Below, piece by piece: positions 45,295 to 53,830 of a stretch of DNA of 64,000 nt. The notes beneath the pieces were generated by a model that ran no database searches, was not told the origin of the DNA, and saw only the letters and a list, made by a program, of their open reading frames with translations. The translations under genes and the position numbers were made by a program. Within the stretch, counting starts at the first letter, position 1; the number at the start of each line of letters is the position of its first letter. The DNA is taken from assembly GCF_000745835.1 (NCBI RefSeq), contig NZ_JQKB01000006.1:124001-188000 (forward strand), written 5' to 3'. The stretch comes from Belnapia moabensis DSM 16746. Its GTDB lineage: Bacteria > Pseudomonadota > Alphaproteobacteria > Acetobacterales > Acetobacteraceae.

Positions 45295-47442
45295 TTGCAG
45301 CACCAAACCGACGGCCAGGGCGGGCCGGAACCCTTGCGCGATCCCGCCAGCCTGCGCCGCCTGCTCTCTCCCCGCAGCGTTGCCGTGGTCGGCGTCTCGG
45401 CCGACCCGATCGGCTTCGGCGCCCGCAGCATCGGCAACATGCGCGGCTTCGACGGCCCGGTCTGGGCGGTGAACCCGAAATATGCCGGGCAGGAGCTGCA
45501 TGGCTTCCCCTGCGTCGGCAGCATCGCCGACCTGCCGGAAGCGCCGGATTGCGTGCTGCTGGCCCTGCCGCGCACCGGCATCATGCCGGCGGTGGAGGCC
45601 TGCATCGAGAAAGGGGCGGGCGGTATCATCGCCTTCGCATCGGGTTATGGCGAGACCGGCCTCGCCGACCGGATCGCGGAGGAGGAGGCGCTGCGCGACC
45701 GCTGCCGCGCGGCGAACATGCCCCTGGTCGGCGTCAACTGCCTCGGCATCGTCGACCATGTGCTGAAGGCGGGCGTCACCTTCATGCCGGAGTACGCGCG
45801 GCTGACGGCGCCGCCGGGCGGCGTCGCCATCACCAGCCAGTCCGGCGCGCTCGGCTATGCGCTGATGCAGGCGGCGGAGCGCGGCTTCTCCGTCTGCCAC
45901 ATGACGACGGCGGGGAATGCGACGGACCTCGATGTCTGCGACCTCGCGGCCTACCAGCTCTCCATGCCGGAATGCCGCGCGGTGGCGCTGGCGGTGGAGG
46001 GGCTGCGCGACGGGCGCCGGCTGGCGCTGCTCGGCGAGGCGGCGCGGCAGGCGGGCAAGCCGATCGTCGTGCTGAAGCTCGGCCGCGGCGAGGCTGGGGC
46101 GGCGGCGGCCGTCTCCCATACCGGCTCGCTCGCGGGCAGCGCGGCCGCCTGGTCGGCGGCCTTCCGCCGCGCCGGGATGGTGGAGGTGGAGGATTTCGAC
46201 GCGCTGCTGGAGACGGCGGGGCTCTTCGCCAAGGCGCCGCCGCCAACGGCGCCCGGTGTGGCCATCATCACCCCCTCGGGCGGCGCCGGCATCATGGCGG
46301 CGGACCATGCCGAGGCGCTCGGCCTCGCCATGCCGCAGCCCTTGCCGGAGACGGAAGCCGTGCTGCGCCAGGCGATCCCGGATTTCGGCGCGCCGCGCAA
46401 CCCCTGCGACCTTACTGCACAGGTCGCCTCCAACCCGGCCAGCTACGACGCCTGCATGGAGGCCATGCTGAGCGACCCGCAATATGGTTGCGCGGTAATG
46501 CCGGTGGTCTATTCCCACCACGCCTCGACGCAGGTGCGGATGGAGCAGCTTCGCCCCTATGCGCGGAAATTCGGTAAGCCGTTGCTGATTGCCTGGATTC
46601 CGGAGCAGCTCGAGGGGCCGGGCGCGGTCGTCGCGGATTCGGTGCCGGAGCTGATCCTGTTCCGCTCCATGCGACGGCTGATGAATGCCGTGCGGCTCTG
46701 GCTGGAGTATCATGGGCAGAAGCCGGCCGGGACGGTGGCGACGCCGCCGGGCCTCGATGCGGCGCTGGCGGGCCTGCCCAAAGGCGAGGCGGTGCTGATG
46801 GAGGCGGAGGCCAAGGCGCTCTTCGCCAAGGTCGGCGTGCCGGTGGTCGAGGAGCGCCGTGCCGCGACGGCCGCCGAAGCGGCGGAGGCAGCGGCCGGGC
46901 TCGGCTTTCCTGTGGTGCTGAAGCTCGACAGCCCGGATATTGCGCACAAGACCGAGGTGGGCGGGGTGAAGCTCAACCTCGCCGACCGGGCTGCGGTGGA
47001 AGCCGCCTTCGGCGCCATCATGGCCTCAGCGCGCCAGCATGCGCCGCAGGCCAGGCTGGACGGGGTGCTCATCCAGCGCATGTCCCGACCGGGGGTGGAG
47101 CTGATCCTCGGCGCCCGGCGGGACGGGCAGTTCGGTTCGCTTGTCCTGGTCGGGACCGGCGGGATACAGGCGGAGCTCTGGCGTGATGTGGCGCTCGACC
47201 TCGCCCCGGTCAGCCCCGAGCGGGCGGAGGCGATGTTGCGGAGCCTGAAGGGCTTCCCGCTGCTAGACGGCTTCCGCGGCGGGCCGAGGGCGGATATCGG
47301 CGCCGTCGCCCGGGCCGTTTCCGCCTTCTCGGTGCTGGTGGCGGAGGCGGGGCCGCGCATCCAGGAGGCGGAGGTCAACCCGCTGATCTGCGGCGAGTGG
47401 GGCTGTCTTGCCGTCGATGGATTGGTGCGGTGCAGCACGTGA
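45295..47442 (+). CDS. ADP-forming acetate/acyl-CoA synthetase-like protein
   Basis: A 715-residue single-chain enzyme combining the CoA-binding alpha part (SVAVVGVSADPIGFGARS, PGGVAITSQSGALGYAL, with the phosphohistidine motif AVSHTGSLAGS) and an ATP-grasp beta part from about 495 (LMEAEAKALFAKVGVPVVEER, FPVVLKLDSPDIAHKTEVGGV, EAEVNPLICG). Members make acyl-CoA from acid, ATP and CoA with release of ADP and Pi; some are Pat-like acetyltransferases, but no GNAT domain follows here. The start is a TTG with GGGAGAGACGCC upstream. With acs, it gives the cell a second acid-activation route; substrate unknown. Confidence 0.9.
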   Translation: MQHQTDGQGGPEPLRDPASLRRLLSPRSVAVVGVSADPIGFGARSIGNMRGFDGPVWAVNPKYAGQELHGFPCVGSIADLPEAPDCVLLALPRTGIMPAVEACIEKGAGGIIAFASGYGETGLADRIAEEEALRDRCRAANMPLVGVNCLGIVDHVLKAGVTFMPEYARLTAPPGGVAITSQSGALGYALMQAAERGFSVCHMTTAGNATDLDVCDLAAYQLSMPECRAVALAVEGLRDGRRLALLGEAARQAGKPIVVLKLGRGEAGAAAAVSHTGSLAGSAAAWSAAFRRAGMVEVEDFDALLETAGLFAKAPPPTAPGVAIITPSGGAGIMAADHAEALGLAMPQPLPETEAVLRQAIPDFGAPRNPCDLTAQVASNPASYDACMEAMLSDPQYGCAVMPVVYSHHASTQVRMEQLRPYARKFGKPLLIAWIPEQLEGPGAVVADSVPELILFRSMRRLMNAVRLWLEYHGQKPAGTVATPPGLDAALAGLPKGEAVLMEAEAKALFAKVGVPVVEERRAATAAEAAEAAAGLGFPVVLKLDSPDIAHKTEVGGVKLNLADRAAVEAAFGAIMASARQHAPQARLDGVLIQRMSRPGVELILGARRDGQFGSLVLVGTGGIQAELWRDVALDLAPVSPERAEAMLRSLKGFPLLDGFRGGPRADIGAVARAVSAFSVLVAEAGPRIQEAEVNPLICGEWGCLAVDGLVRCST

Positions 47443-47498
47443 CATATCACACTGCGATGGCGTAACCTCGGTCCCGCGCCAATCGGGAGCTGCGCGGG

Positions 47499-47789
47499 AT
47501 GAGGATCTATGAGGGCGGCCGGGGCCTAGCCGGGGCGGAGGTGACAGTCGATGGCGCCCCGCTCGACCCGCGCTTCGACCTCCGTCGCTTCTCCCCGATG
47601 GGCTACGAGTGGACCTATGAGGGCGACGGGCCGCGTCAGCTGGCACTTGCCTTGCTCATGGACCATCTCGGCGACCCGGAACGCGCCCTGGCGCTGACCG
47701 AAGCTTTCATGCGCGAGGTCGTGGCCAGGCTCGACAATGCCTGGCTCCTGACATCCGAGGATATCGATGCAGCCCTGTCGTGTTTGTAG
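47499..47789 (+). CDS. DUF6166 domain protein
   Basis: A 96-residue protein recognised as DUF6166-like from the block FSPMGYEWTYEGDGPRQLALALLMDHLGDPERAL and a C-terminal helix. The family is small, cytosolic and uncharacterised, and often turns up near mobile or stress genes. GATGAGGA... precedes the ATG weakly. It follows the acyl-CoA synthetase by 56 bases. No activity can be given. Confidence 0.75.
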   Translation: MRIYEGGRGLAGAEVTVDGAPLDPRFDLRRFSPMGYEWTYEGDGPRQLALALLMDHLGDPERALALTEAFMREVVARLDNAWLLTSEDIDAALSCL

Positions 47790-47897
47790 ATGCGGCGCCA
47801 TGGCGCCGGCAAGGGAACACACGGCGGGCGACAATGCCGCCAACCGCGCGCTCGACCCGCTGGAACACCCTCCCTAAACCCGGCTTTCCGCAGGGCG

Positions 47898-47958
47898 GAT
47901 ATATCAATGACGCATTCGACGGTCAGTGACCCACCGCTGATATGTGGCTTGATATATC
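47898..47958. promoter_or_regulatory. Two GATATATC operators upstream of the GntR gene
   Basis: GATATATC occurs at 47898-47905 and 47951-47958, 53 bases (about five helical turns) apart, with a half-match GCTGATATG at 47936-47944. The same core forms the perfect palindrome downstream of the GntR gene. In a strongly GC-rich genome the recurrence of this 8-base AT palindrome is unlikely by chance; most simply these are binding sites of the adjacent regulator for its own promoter. Confidence 0.65.
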
Positions 47959-48046
47959 TCTTGCATTCAGTGTCGCCGTGCCGTCCTTCCCTGTCAACCG
48001 GGTGGTTGCCGATTCCGGTGCCGCCTGCACAAGCTGATCGTCGATA

Positions 48047-48754
48047 ATGCCCGACCATACACCGCCTCGCCGCGTCCCCGCCTTCCGTCGCCGGCGCACC
48101 AGCGCCGATGCCGCGGCGACGATGACCGAACAAGCCTATCGCAGCATCGAGGAGGCGATCGTCACCCTCGCCCTGCAACCCGGCGAGGTGGTGAGCGAGG
48201 CGCAGCTTTCCGCCAAGTCCGGCTTCGGCCGCACCCCGGTGCGGGAGGCGCTGCAACGCCTGGCGCGGGAGCGGCTGGTGCGCATCATGCCCCGGCGCGG
48301 CATCGTTGTCGCGCCGGTCGACATCCGCGAGCAGCTTCGCCTGCTGGAGGTGCGGCGTGAGATCGAGCGGCTGACCGCCCGTGCCTCGGCCCGACGGGCC
48401 GATGCCGCGCAGCGCACCCGTCTGCGTGGCATCGCGGATGCCATGGAGGCAGCGGCGGCGACCAGAGACGAGACCGGCTTCCTTCGCCTCGACCGTGAGT
48501 TGAATTTACTGCTGTTGGATGCGGCGCATAACGAGTTCGCCGCTGCGGCCATGGCCTTGATGCATGGGCTGTCGCGCCGCTTCTGGTTCATCCATTGGCG
48601 GCGCAGCGCCGGCCTGCCGGAAGCGGCTGCGGCGCATGCAAGGCTTGCCCGGACCATCGCCGATGGTCTGGTGGAGGAAGCGGCGGCGGCCTCCGACGCG
48701 CTGATCGACTATATCGAGAGCTTCACCCGCGCCACGGTCGGCCCCGAGCCTTGA
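48047..48754 (+). CDS. GntR-family transcriptional regulator (FCD type)
   Basis: A 235-residue FadR-subfamily regulator: winged helix about 26-95 (YRSIEEAIVTLALQPGEVVSEAQLS, FGRTPVREALQRLARERLV, GIVVAPVD) and an all-helical FCD effector domain (LLEVRREIERLTARASAR, LDRELNLLLLDAAHN, HARLARTIADG). The three ligand histidines of metal-binding FCD members are only partly present. The nearby GATATATC sites and the fatty-acid hydroxylase that follows suggest it senses a lipid-related acid, but this is inference. Start 48047 lacks a Shine-Dalgarno; Met26 at 48122 is an alternative that still keeps the whole DNA-binding domain. Confidence 0.9.
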   Translation: MPDHTPPRRVPAFRRRRTSADAAATMTEQAYRSIEEAIVTLALQPGEVVSEAQLSAKSGFGRTPVREALQRLARERLVRIMPRRGIVVAPVDIREQLRLLEVRREIERLTARASARRADAAQRTRLRGIADAMEAAAATRDETGFLRLDRELNLLLLDAAHNEFAAAAMALMHGLSRRFWFIHWRRSAGLPEAAAAHARLARTIADGLVEEAAAASDALIDYIESFTRATVGPEP

Positions 48755-48772
48755 CCTTCGGCTTCGCCCGGT

Positions 48773-48786
48773 GCTGATATATCAGC
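48773..48786. promoter_or_regulatory. Perfect 14-bp palindrome, GntR operator candidate
   Basis: GCTGATATATCAGC, a perfect 14-bp palindrome, sits between the GntR gene and the hydroxylase start at 48805. It contains the same GATATATC core seen twice upstream of the regulator, so the regulator probably binds both places and represses the hydroxylase transcript. Confidence 0.7.
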
Positions 48787-48804
48787 AACGGGTGGAGACA
48801 AGGC

Positions 48805-49617
48805 ATGGCGGACAAGCTTTCGGCGGAGGCGCTCAAGCGCGAGCGCCTGTCGCGTCGGCAACAGGCTTTCCGGGCGGATTTCCGCGCGAAGATCGGTCGG
48901 CTCTATCACGGCTGGGCGCATGTGGCGTTGATCTACGCGATCGGCGGCGCGGCCATCTGGTATGCCGCGCGGCAGGTGATCGCTCCGGCCTGGTATGAAT
49001 GGCTGGTGGTGCCGGTGGCCTTCCTCGGTGCCAATCTCTTCGAGTGGTGGATCCACAAATACGTCATGCATCGGCCCGTGAAGGGCTTCATGGGTATCTA
49101 CAAGCGGCACACGCTGGCGCACCACCAGTTCTTCACCGAGACGGAATATACCATCGACGATGCGCGGGACTTCCGCATCGTTTTCTTCCCGCCTTATGCG
49201 CTGATCACCTTCCTCGCCCTTTCGCTGGTGCCTTGCCTCGCGCTGCGGGCGTTGGGCCTGCCGGACGCGGGGTGGCTGCTGCTGATCACCAACACGGCGC
49301 TCTACCTGAACTACGAGCTTTTCCACTTCTGCTGCCATGTGAGGGACGACCGGATCGTCCGGCACATCCCCTTCATCAACACCATCCGCCGCCACCATGC
49401 CGCGCACCACGACACGGCCATCATGATGGAGTGGAATTTCAACCTGACCTATCCAATCGCCGATTGGTTGTTCGGCACCAGCGACCTGAAGCGCGGGCTG
49501 CTGGGCCATCTGCTGAACGGCTATGACGCGCGGCACCGGCGGCCGGACCTGAAGCGGGTGCGGCATGGCACGGACGATCCACGGGCCGGCAAGCCGCGAC
49601 TCATGGCGGCGGAATAG
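48805..49617 (+). CDS. Sterol desaturase / fatty acid hydroxylase family membrane protein
   Basis: A 270-residue diiron membrane enzyme. The histidine boxes HKYVMH, HTLAHH, HFCCH and HHAAHH are present in the usual order, with helices VALIYAIGGAAIWYAARQV, WLVVPVAFLGANLFEWW and two more. The group hydroxylates or desaturates fatty acids, carotenoids or sterol-like lipids. The palindrome upstream indicates control by the adjacent GntR protein. Short five-base gap to the next small gene. Confidence 0.9.
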   Translation: MADKLSAEALKRERLSRRQQAFRADFRAKIGRLYHGWAHVALIYAIGGAAIWYAARQVIAPAWYEWLVVPVAFLGANLFEWWIHKYVMHRPVKGFMGIYKRHTLAHHQFFTETEYTIDDARDFRIVFFPPYALITFLALSLVPCLALRALGLPDAGWLLLITNTALYLNYELFHFCCHVRDDRIVRHIPFINTIRRHHAAHHDTAIMMEWNFNLTYPIADWLFGTSDLKRGLLGHLLNGYDARHRRPDLKRVRHGTDDPRAGKPRLMAAE

Positions 49618-49621
49618 GGCG

Positions 49622-49825
49622 ATGACCGCGCTCCGGCCGCTGGATGGCGGACAGATCAAGACCTCCCGCGCTTCGCTGATCGGCGGCATCGCGGTTGGGA
49701 TCGGCGTGGCGGCGCTCTGGGTTGCGCTGGCGCGCGACCTCGGCGCGGGGGCCGTCGCCGCTGCGATACCGGCCGCATTGGCCGGGCTGCTGGCCGGGCT
49801 TTGGGTCTGGCGAGCCGATCTATAG
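49622..49825 (+). CDS. Small two-helix membrane protein
   Basis: A 67-residue protein with two predicted helices (ASLIGGIAVGIGVAALWVAL and VAAAIPAALAGLLAGLWVW) and a short polar N-terminus. It starts four bases after the hydroxylase stop with no gap for a promoter, so it is probably translated from the same transcript. No recognisable family; could be a small partner of the hydroxylase. Confidence 0.6.
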   Translation: MTALRPLDGGQIKTSRASLIGGIAVGIGVAALWVALARDLGAGAVAAAIPAALAGLLAGLWVWRADL

Positions 49826-49919
49826 CGACCAATCTGCAACAGGCGGAACAGTTCCCTCGCCGCAAGCGCAACCGATTTCGCCCTTCGTCGTTTTCAAGTT
49901 GGGGCGGAAAGGAGCGGCT

Positions 49920-50930
49920 GTGGACCAGGTGGCGCAAATGGACCCGATGGCATCGCGGGCCGGACCGGAGCAGCGATTGCTGGCCGCCTTGCCGCCTGGC
50001 TGGCGGGCTGTGGGGCGCTGCCGCCTCGGCCTGGGCGGACCGGCCGGGGTTGGGATGGGATGCATGGCGCTTGCCCATCCGACGGTCGGGCTGGCGCTGA
50101 TCGACCTCGTCCCCAATGCCACGCCGAACGCCGAAGCCAGGCTGCGCCGGGCCCTGGAGACGGCGGGCTTCCCCGAGCGATGCCCGGGCACGCTGCCGGT
50201 CTGGCATGGGCGGGTGGACCCGATGATGCTGCGCACTTTGCCGAATGTGCTGGCGGAGGGCTTCGACGCGTTGCCGCCGCTTGGCCTCGGCGGGCCGGAG
50301 GGGTGGATCGGCGCGGTGCAGGCCGCCTTGGCCAGGGATCCGGCCTGGGATGTGCCAGGCCGTCCGCGAGTGCCGCCGCCCGCATCGGCCGTGCCGGATG
50401 AGGCGGAGGAGGACGAGGCTCCGGCGCCGCGCCGGCGATGGACGCGTTGGGCGGGACGCGGCGCGGTGCTGGCCTGCTGCCTTGCTGCCGGTGTCGCCTT
50501 GCTGCCGGCGGCACCTACCCCGACGCCGAGCAATCCGCCACCTGTGGCTGTTGCCCCGTCGCCCGAGCCCGCGCCGGTATTGGCCGCCTTGCCGCCGCCC
50601 GCACTTGCGCCTGTGCCCGAGCCACCGGTTGCACAAAGCTTGCCGCCGATCGAACGGGTGGAACTGCCGGTTCTCCGCTCCGTGGAGCCGCCGTCGGCGC
50701 CGGTCGCCGAGGCACCCGCACCGCCGCCGCCAGCCGCGGTGGAGGAGGAGCCTGCGCTTGCCACGCCACCCCCGGCGCCACCACCCCCGCCACCGCTGCG
50801 CCAGGCCGCTGCGCCGAAGCCGCGCATCGACCCGAATTGCAGCCGCGCCCTGTTCCGGTTCCAGCAGGGTGAGCGGCTGACCGCGGCGGAGGAAGCCTTC
50901 GTCAGGACGGGCTGCGCGACCCGCCGCTGA
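49920..50930 (+). CDS. Hypothetical Pro-rich single-pass membrane protein
   Basis: A 336-residue protein with a GTG start supported by GGAAAGGAG five bases upstream. The N-terminal 150 residues are globular (LLAALPPGWRAVGRCRLG, LIDLVPNATPNAEARLRRAL, PVWHGRVDPMMLRTLPN), then an acidic linker, one hydrophobic segment (VLACCLAAGVALLPAA), a 100-residue Pro/Ala/Val-rich spacer and a C-terminal cap with two cysteines (PNCSRALFRF and TGCATRR). The arrangement suggests a cytosolic head, membrane anchor and periplasmic tail. Not recognised. Confidence 0.6.
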   Translation: MDQVAQMDPMASRAGPEQRLLAALPPGWRAVGRCRLGLGGPAGVGMGCMALAHPTVGLALIDLVPNATPNAEARLRRALETAGFPERCPGTLPVWHGRVDPMMLRTLPNVLAEGFDALPPLGLGGPEGWIGAVQAALARDPAWDVPGRPRVPPPASAVPDEAEEDEAPAPRRRWTRWAGRGAVLACCLAAGVALLPAAPTPTPSNPPPVAVAPSPEPAPVLAALPPPALAPVPEPPVAQSLPPIERVELPVLRSVEPPSAPVAEAPAPPPPAAVEEEPALATPPPAPPPPPPLRQAAAPKPRIDPNCSRALFRFQQGERLTAAEEAFVRTGCATRR

Positions 50931-50939
50931 CGGCGGCGC

Positions 50940-51995
50940 CTATCGCAGGCCCGCGTTAATCGCCTCGAGCGCCGCCGCACCCGGCACCAGCGCCGCATCG
51001 CCGAGCCGATTGAGCGGCCTGGCGACCGTGCCGAGATTGGCATGCAGGTCGCGCGGATCGGGGTCGATGAAGAGCAGGCCGGTGACGATCTCGCCCGCCG
51101 CCTTCCGCTCATGCAGGTGGTTCATCGCGGCGACGCGGTCGGTCGGGTCGTACTCCGCATGGAGCTTGCGGAGGCGGAGGATGGAGCCGTCATGCTGCTC
51201 CACCTCGCGCACCTCGCCTGGCGCATAGTCGGCGGTGATCGGCGCGCGGCCGGTGATGACGTCGAGCCGGTTCATTGCCTCGTTGTGCTCTCGGACGAAG
51301 TCGTAGCTCTTGGTCGAGCCCTCGTGGTTGTTGAAGGCGACGCAGGGGCTGATGCAGTCGATGAAGGCTGGCCCGTCATGCCGCATCGCGCCCTTGATCA
51401 GGGGCACGAGCTGGTCCTTGTCGCCCGAGAAGCTGCGGGCGACATAGGTGGCGCCGAGCTGGAGGGCGATGCCGATGAGGTCGATCGCCTCGTCGGTATT
51501 GACCGTGCCCTTCTTCGCCTTGGAGCCCTTGTCGGAAGTCGCCGAGAACTGGCCCTTGGTGAGGCCGTAGACGCCGTTGTTCTCGACGATATAGGTCATG
51601 TTCACGCCGCGGCGGATGCTGTGGGCGAACTGGCCGAAGCCGATTGAGGCGCTGTCGCCGTCGCCCGAGACGCCGAGATAGAGCAGCTCCCGGTTGGCGA
51701 GGTTGGCGCCCGTGAGCACGCTCGGCATCCGGCCATGGACGGAGTTGAAGCCGTGCGAGGCGCCGAGGAAGTAGTCCGGCGTCTTGGACGAGCAGCCGAT
51801 GCCGGACATCTTGGCGACGCGATGCGGCTCGATGTCGAGCTCGAAGCAGGCCTGGATGATGGCGGCGCTGATGCTGTCATGCCCGCAGCCGGCGCAGAGG
51901 GTGCTGATCGCCCCCTCGTAGTCGCGCCGGGTGTACCCGAGCGCGTTGGTCGGCAGCTTCGGGTGGTGCAGCTTGGGTTTGGGGAGGAAGCTCAT
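50940..51995 (-). CDS. korB: 2-oxoacid:ferredoxin oxidoreductase, beta subunit
   Basis: Thiamine-diphosphate subunit (351 residues) of a 2-oxoglutarate-type ferredoxin oxidoreductase, converting 2-oxoacid and CoA to acyl-CoA, CO2 and reduced ferredoxin. CAGCGHDSISAAI carries a cluster-binding cysteine pair, GDGDSASIGFGQF plus NNGVYGLTKGQ form the ThDP/Mg site, and IDCISPCVAFNNHEGSTKSY is characteristic of the KorB group. Stop is ten bases from the convergent Pro-rich protein; overlaps korA by four bases. Confidence 0.93.
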   Translation of the reverse strand: MSFLPKPKLHHPKLPTNALGYTRRDYEGAISTLCAGCGHDSISAAIIQACFELDIEPHRVAKMSGIGCSSKTPDYFLGASHGFNSVHGRMPSVLTGANLANRELLYLGVSGDGDSASIGFGQFAHSIRRGVNMTYIVENNGVYGLTKGQFSATSDKGSKAKKGTVNTDEAIDLIGIALQLGATYVARSFSGDKDQLVPLIKGAMRHDGPAFIDCISPCVAFNNHEGSTKSYDFVREHNEAMNRLDVITGRAPITADYAPGEVREVEQHDGSILRLRKLHAEYDPTDRVAAMNHLHERKAAGEIVTGLLFIDPDPRDLHANLGTVARPLNRLGDAALVPGAAALEAINAGLR

Positions 51996-53830
51996 TCCGC
52001 GGCTGCTCCGGCGAAGGGAAGAATCTGGGCCAGCACCTTGTCGCCGATGGCGGCGCGGATGAAGCGCGCGGTGATCGGCGTCCCGTCATAGTGCAGCACG
52101 GGGATGAGCTGCTGGGGGGCGATGCTGCACTCGTTCATCAGCAGGGTCCGCAGCTGGGCATCGCGGTTCTGCTCGACGACGAAGACCTGGTCGTGGGCGG
52201 CGACGAATGCCTCCACATCCTGGTGGAAGGGGAAGGCGCGGATGCGCAGCGCATCGACATGGATGCCCTCCGCCTCCAGCGCCGCCAGCGCCTCCTTCAT
52301 GGCTGCGGAGGAGCTGCCGTAGTAGATCACGCCGGTGCGCGTCGGCTCCTTCGCCTGGCGCAGCACGGGGTGCGGCACGAGGGACTTTGCCGTCTCGAAT
52401 TTCTGCAGCAGGCGCTGCATGTTGTCGACATAGGCGGCGCCGACCTCGGTGTACTTGGCGAAGCGGTCGCGCGAGGTGCCCCGGGTGAAGAAGGCGCCCT
52501 TGCTCGGGTGCGTCCCCGGATAGGTGCGGTAGGGGATGCCGTCGCCGTCGGCGTCGAGGTAGCGGCCGAAGACGCGCCCGGCCTCCAGCTCCTCCGCCGT
52601 CATCACCTTGCCGCGGTCCATCCGCCGGCTGTCGTCCCAGGCAAAGGGCTCGCAGAGCCAGTCATTCATGCCGATGTCAAGGTCGAGCAGCACGAAGACC
52701 GGCTGCTGCAGCCGGTCGGCGAGGTCGAAGGCATCGGCGCCGAAGGCGAAGCACTCATGCGGGTCCTCGGGGAAGAGGACGATGTGCTTGGTGTCGCCAT
52801 GGCTGGCATAGGCCGCGGCAAGCACGTCCGACTGTTGGGTGCGGGTCGGCATGCCCGTACTGGGACCGGCCCGCTGCACGTCGAAGATTACGGAGGGGAT
52901 CTCGGCGAAATAGGAGAGGCCGACGAACTCCTGCATCAGCGAGATGCCCGGGCCCGAGGTTGCGGTGAAGGCCCGCGCCCCGTTCCAGGCGGCGCCGATG
53001 ACGACGCCGATGGAGGCCAGCTCGTCCTCCGCCTGAACGATGGCGTAGCGCTTACGGCCATCCGGGTCGGTGCGGAATTTCTTCGCGTAGCGCTCGAACC
53101 CCTCGGCCAGCGAGGTTGAAGGGGTGATGGGATACCAGGCGCAGACCGTCGCCCCGCCATAGACGGCGCCGAGCCCGGCGGCGCTGTTGCCATCCACATA
53201 GATGCGGTCGCCGACCTTGTCGGCGCGTTCCAGCGTCAGGCCGATGGGGCAGGGGAGATTCGCCAGCGCCCAGTCGCGGCCCATCTCGAAGGCGTCGCGG
53301 TTCGGCTTGGCGAGCTTCTCCTTGCCCTTGTACTGCTCGGACAGCAGCGTTTCCACCACTGCCGGGTCGATTTGCAACAGCGCGGAGAGCGCGCCGACAT
53401 ACATGATGTTCTTCAGCAGCTGCCGCTGCCGCGCCTCGGTATAGGCGGCGTTGCACATCTCGGTCAGCGGCACGCCGATGACGTGGATGTCCTCGCGGAA
53501 GCGGCTCTGCGGCATCGGCCGCGTGCTGTCGTAGAAGAGGTACCCGCCCGGATCGATCTCGGCGACGTCGCGCTCCCAGGTCTGCGGGTTCATCGCCACC
53601 ATGAGGTCGACGCCGCCGCGCCGCCCGAGATGGCCCTCGCCCGAGACACGTACCTCGAACCAGGTCGGCAAGCCCTGGATGTTGCTCGGGAAGATGTTGC
53701 GGGACGCGATGGGGATGCCCATGCGCAGGATCGCCTTGGCGAAAAGCTGGTTGGCGCTGGCAGAGCCCGAGCCGTTCACATTGGCGAATTTGACGACGAA
53801 GTCGTTAACCGCAGTCACCGGATCGCGCAT
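51992..53830 (-). CDS. korA: 2-oxoacid:ferredoxin oxidoreductase, fused gamma-alpha subunit
   Basis: A 612-residue chain with the gamma domain first (residues 1-190, VNGSGSASANQLFAKAILRMG, GEGHLGRRGGVDL) then alpha domain with YPITPSTSLAEGFERY, TSGPGISLMQEFVGLSYFAEIPSVIFDVQRAGPSTGMPTRTQQ-type CoA/ThDP contacts and the typical PEDPHECF. This fusion is as in KorA of Thauera and hyperthermophilic relatives. Start ATG 53830; it overlaps the upstream flavoprotein gene by 16 bases. Confidence 0.93.
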   Translation of the reverse strand: MRDPVTAVNDFVVKFANVNGSGSASANQLFAKAILRMGIPIASRNIFPSNIQGLPTWFEVRVSGEGHLGRRGGVDLMVAMNPQTWERDVAEIDPGGYLFYDSTRPMPQSRFREDIHVIGVPLTEMCNAAYTEARQRQLLKNIMYVGALSALLQIDPAVVETLLSEQYKGKEKLAKPNRDAFEMGRDWALANLPCPIGLTLERADKVGDRIYVDGNSAAGLGAVYGGATVCAWYPITPSTSLAEGFERYAKKFRTDPDGRKRYAIVQAEDELASIGVVIGAAWNGARAFTATSGPGISLMQEFVGLSYFAEIPSVIFDVQRAGPSTGMPTRTQQSDVLAAAYASHGDTKHIVLFPEDPHECFAFGADAFDLADRLQQPVFVLLDLDIGMNDWLCEPFAWDDSRRMDRGKVMTAEELEAGRVFGRYLDADGDGIPYRTYPGTHPSKGAFFTRGTSRDRFAKYTEVGAAYVDNMQRLLQKFETAKSLVPHPVLRQAKEPTRTGVIYYGSSSAAMKEALAALEAEGIHVDALRIRAFPFHQDVEAFVAAHDQVFVVEQNRDAQLRTLLMNECSIAPQQLIPVLHYDGTPITARFIRAAIGDKVLAQILPFAGAAAE

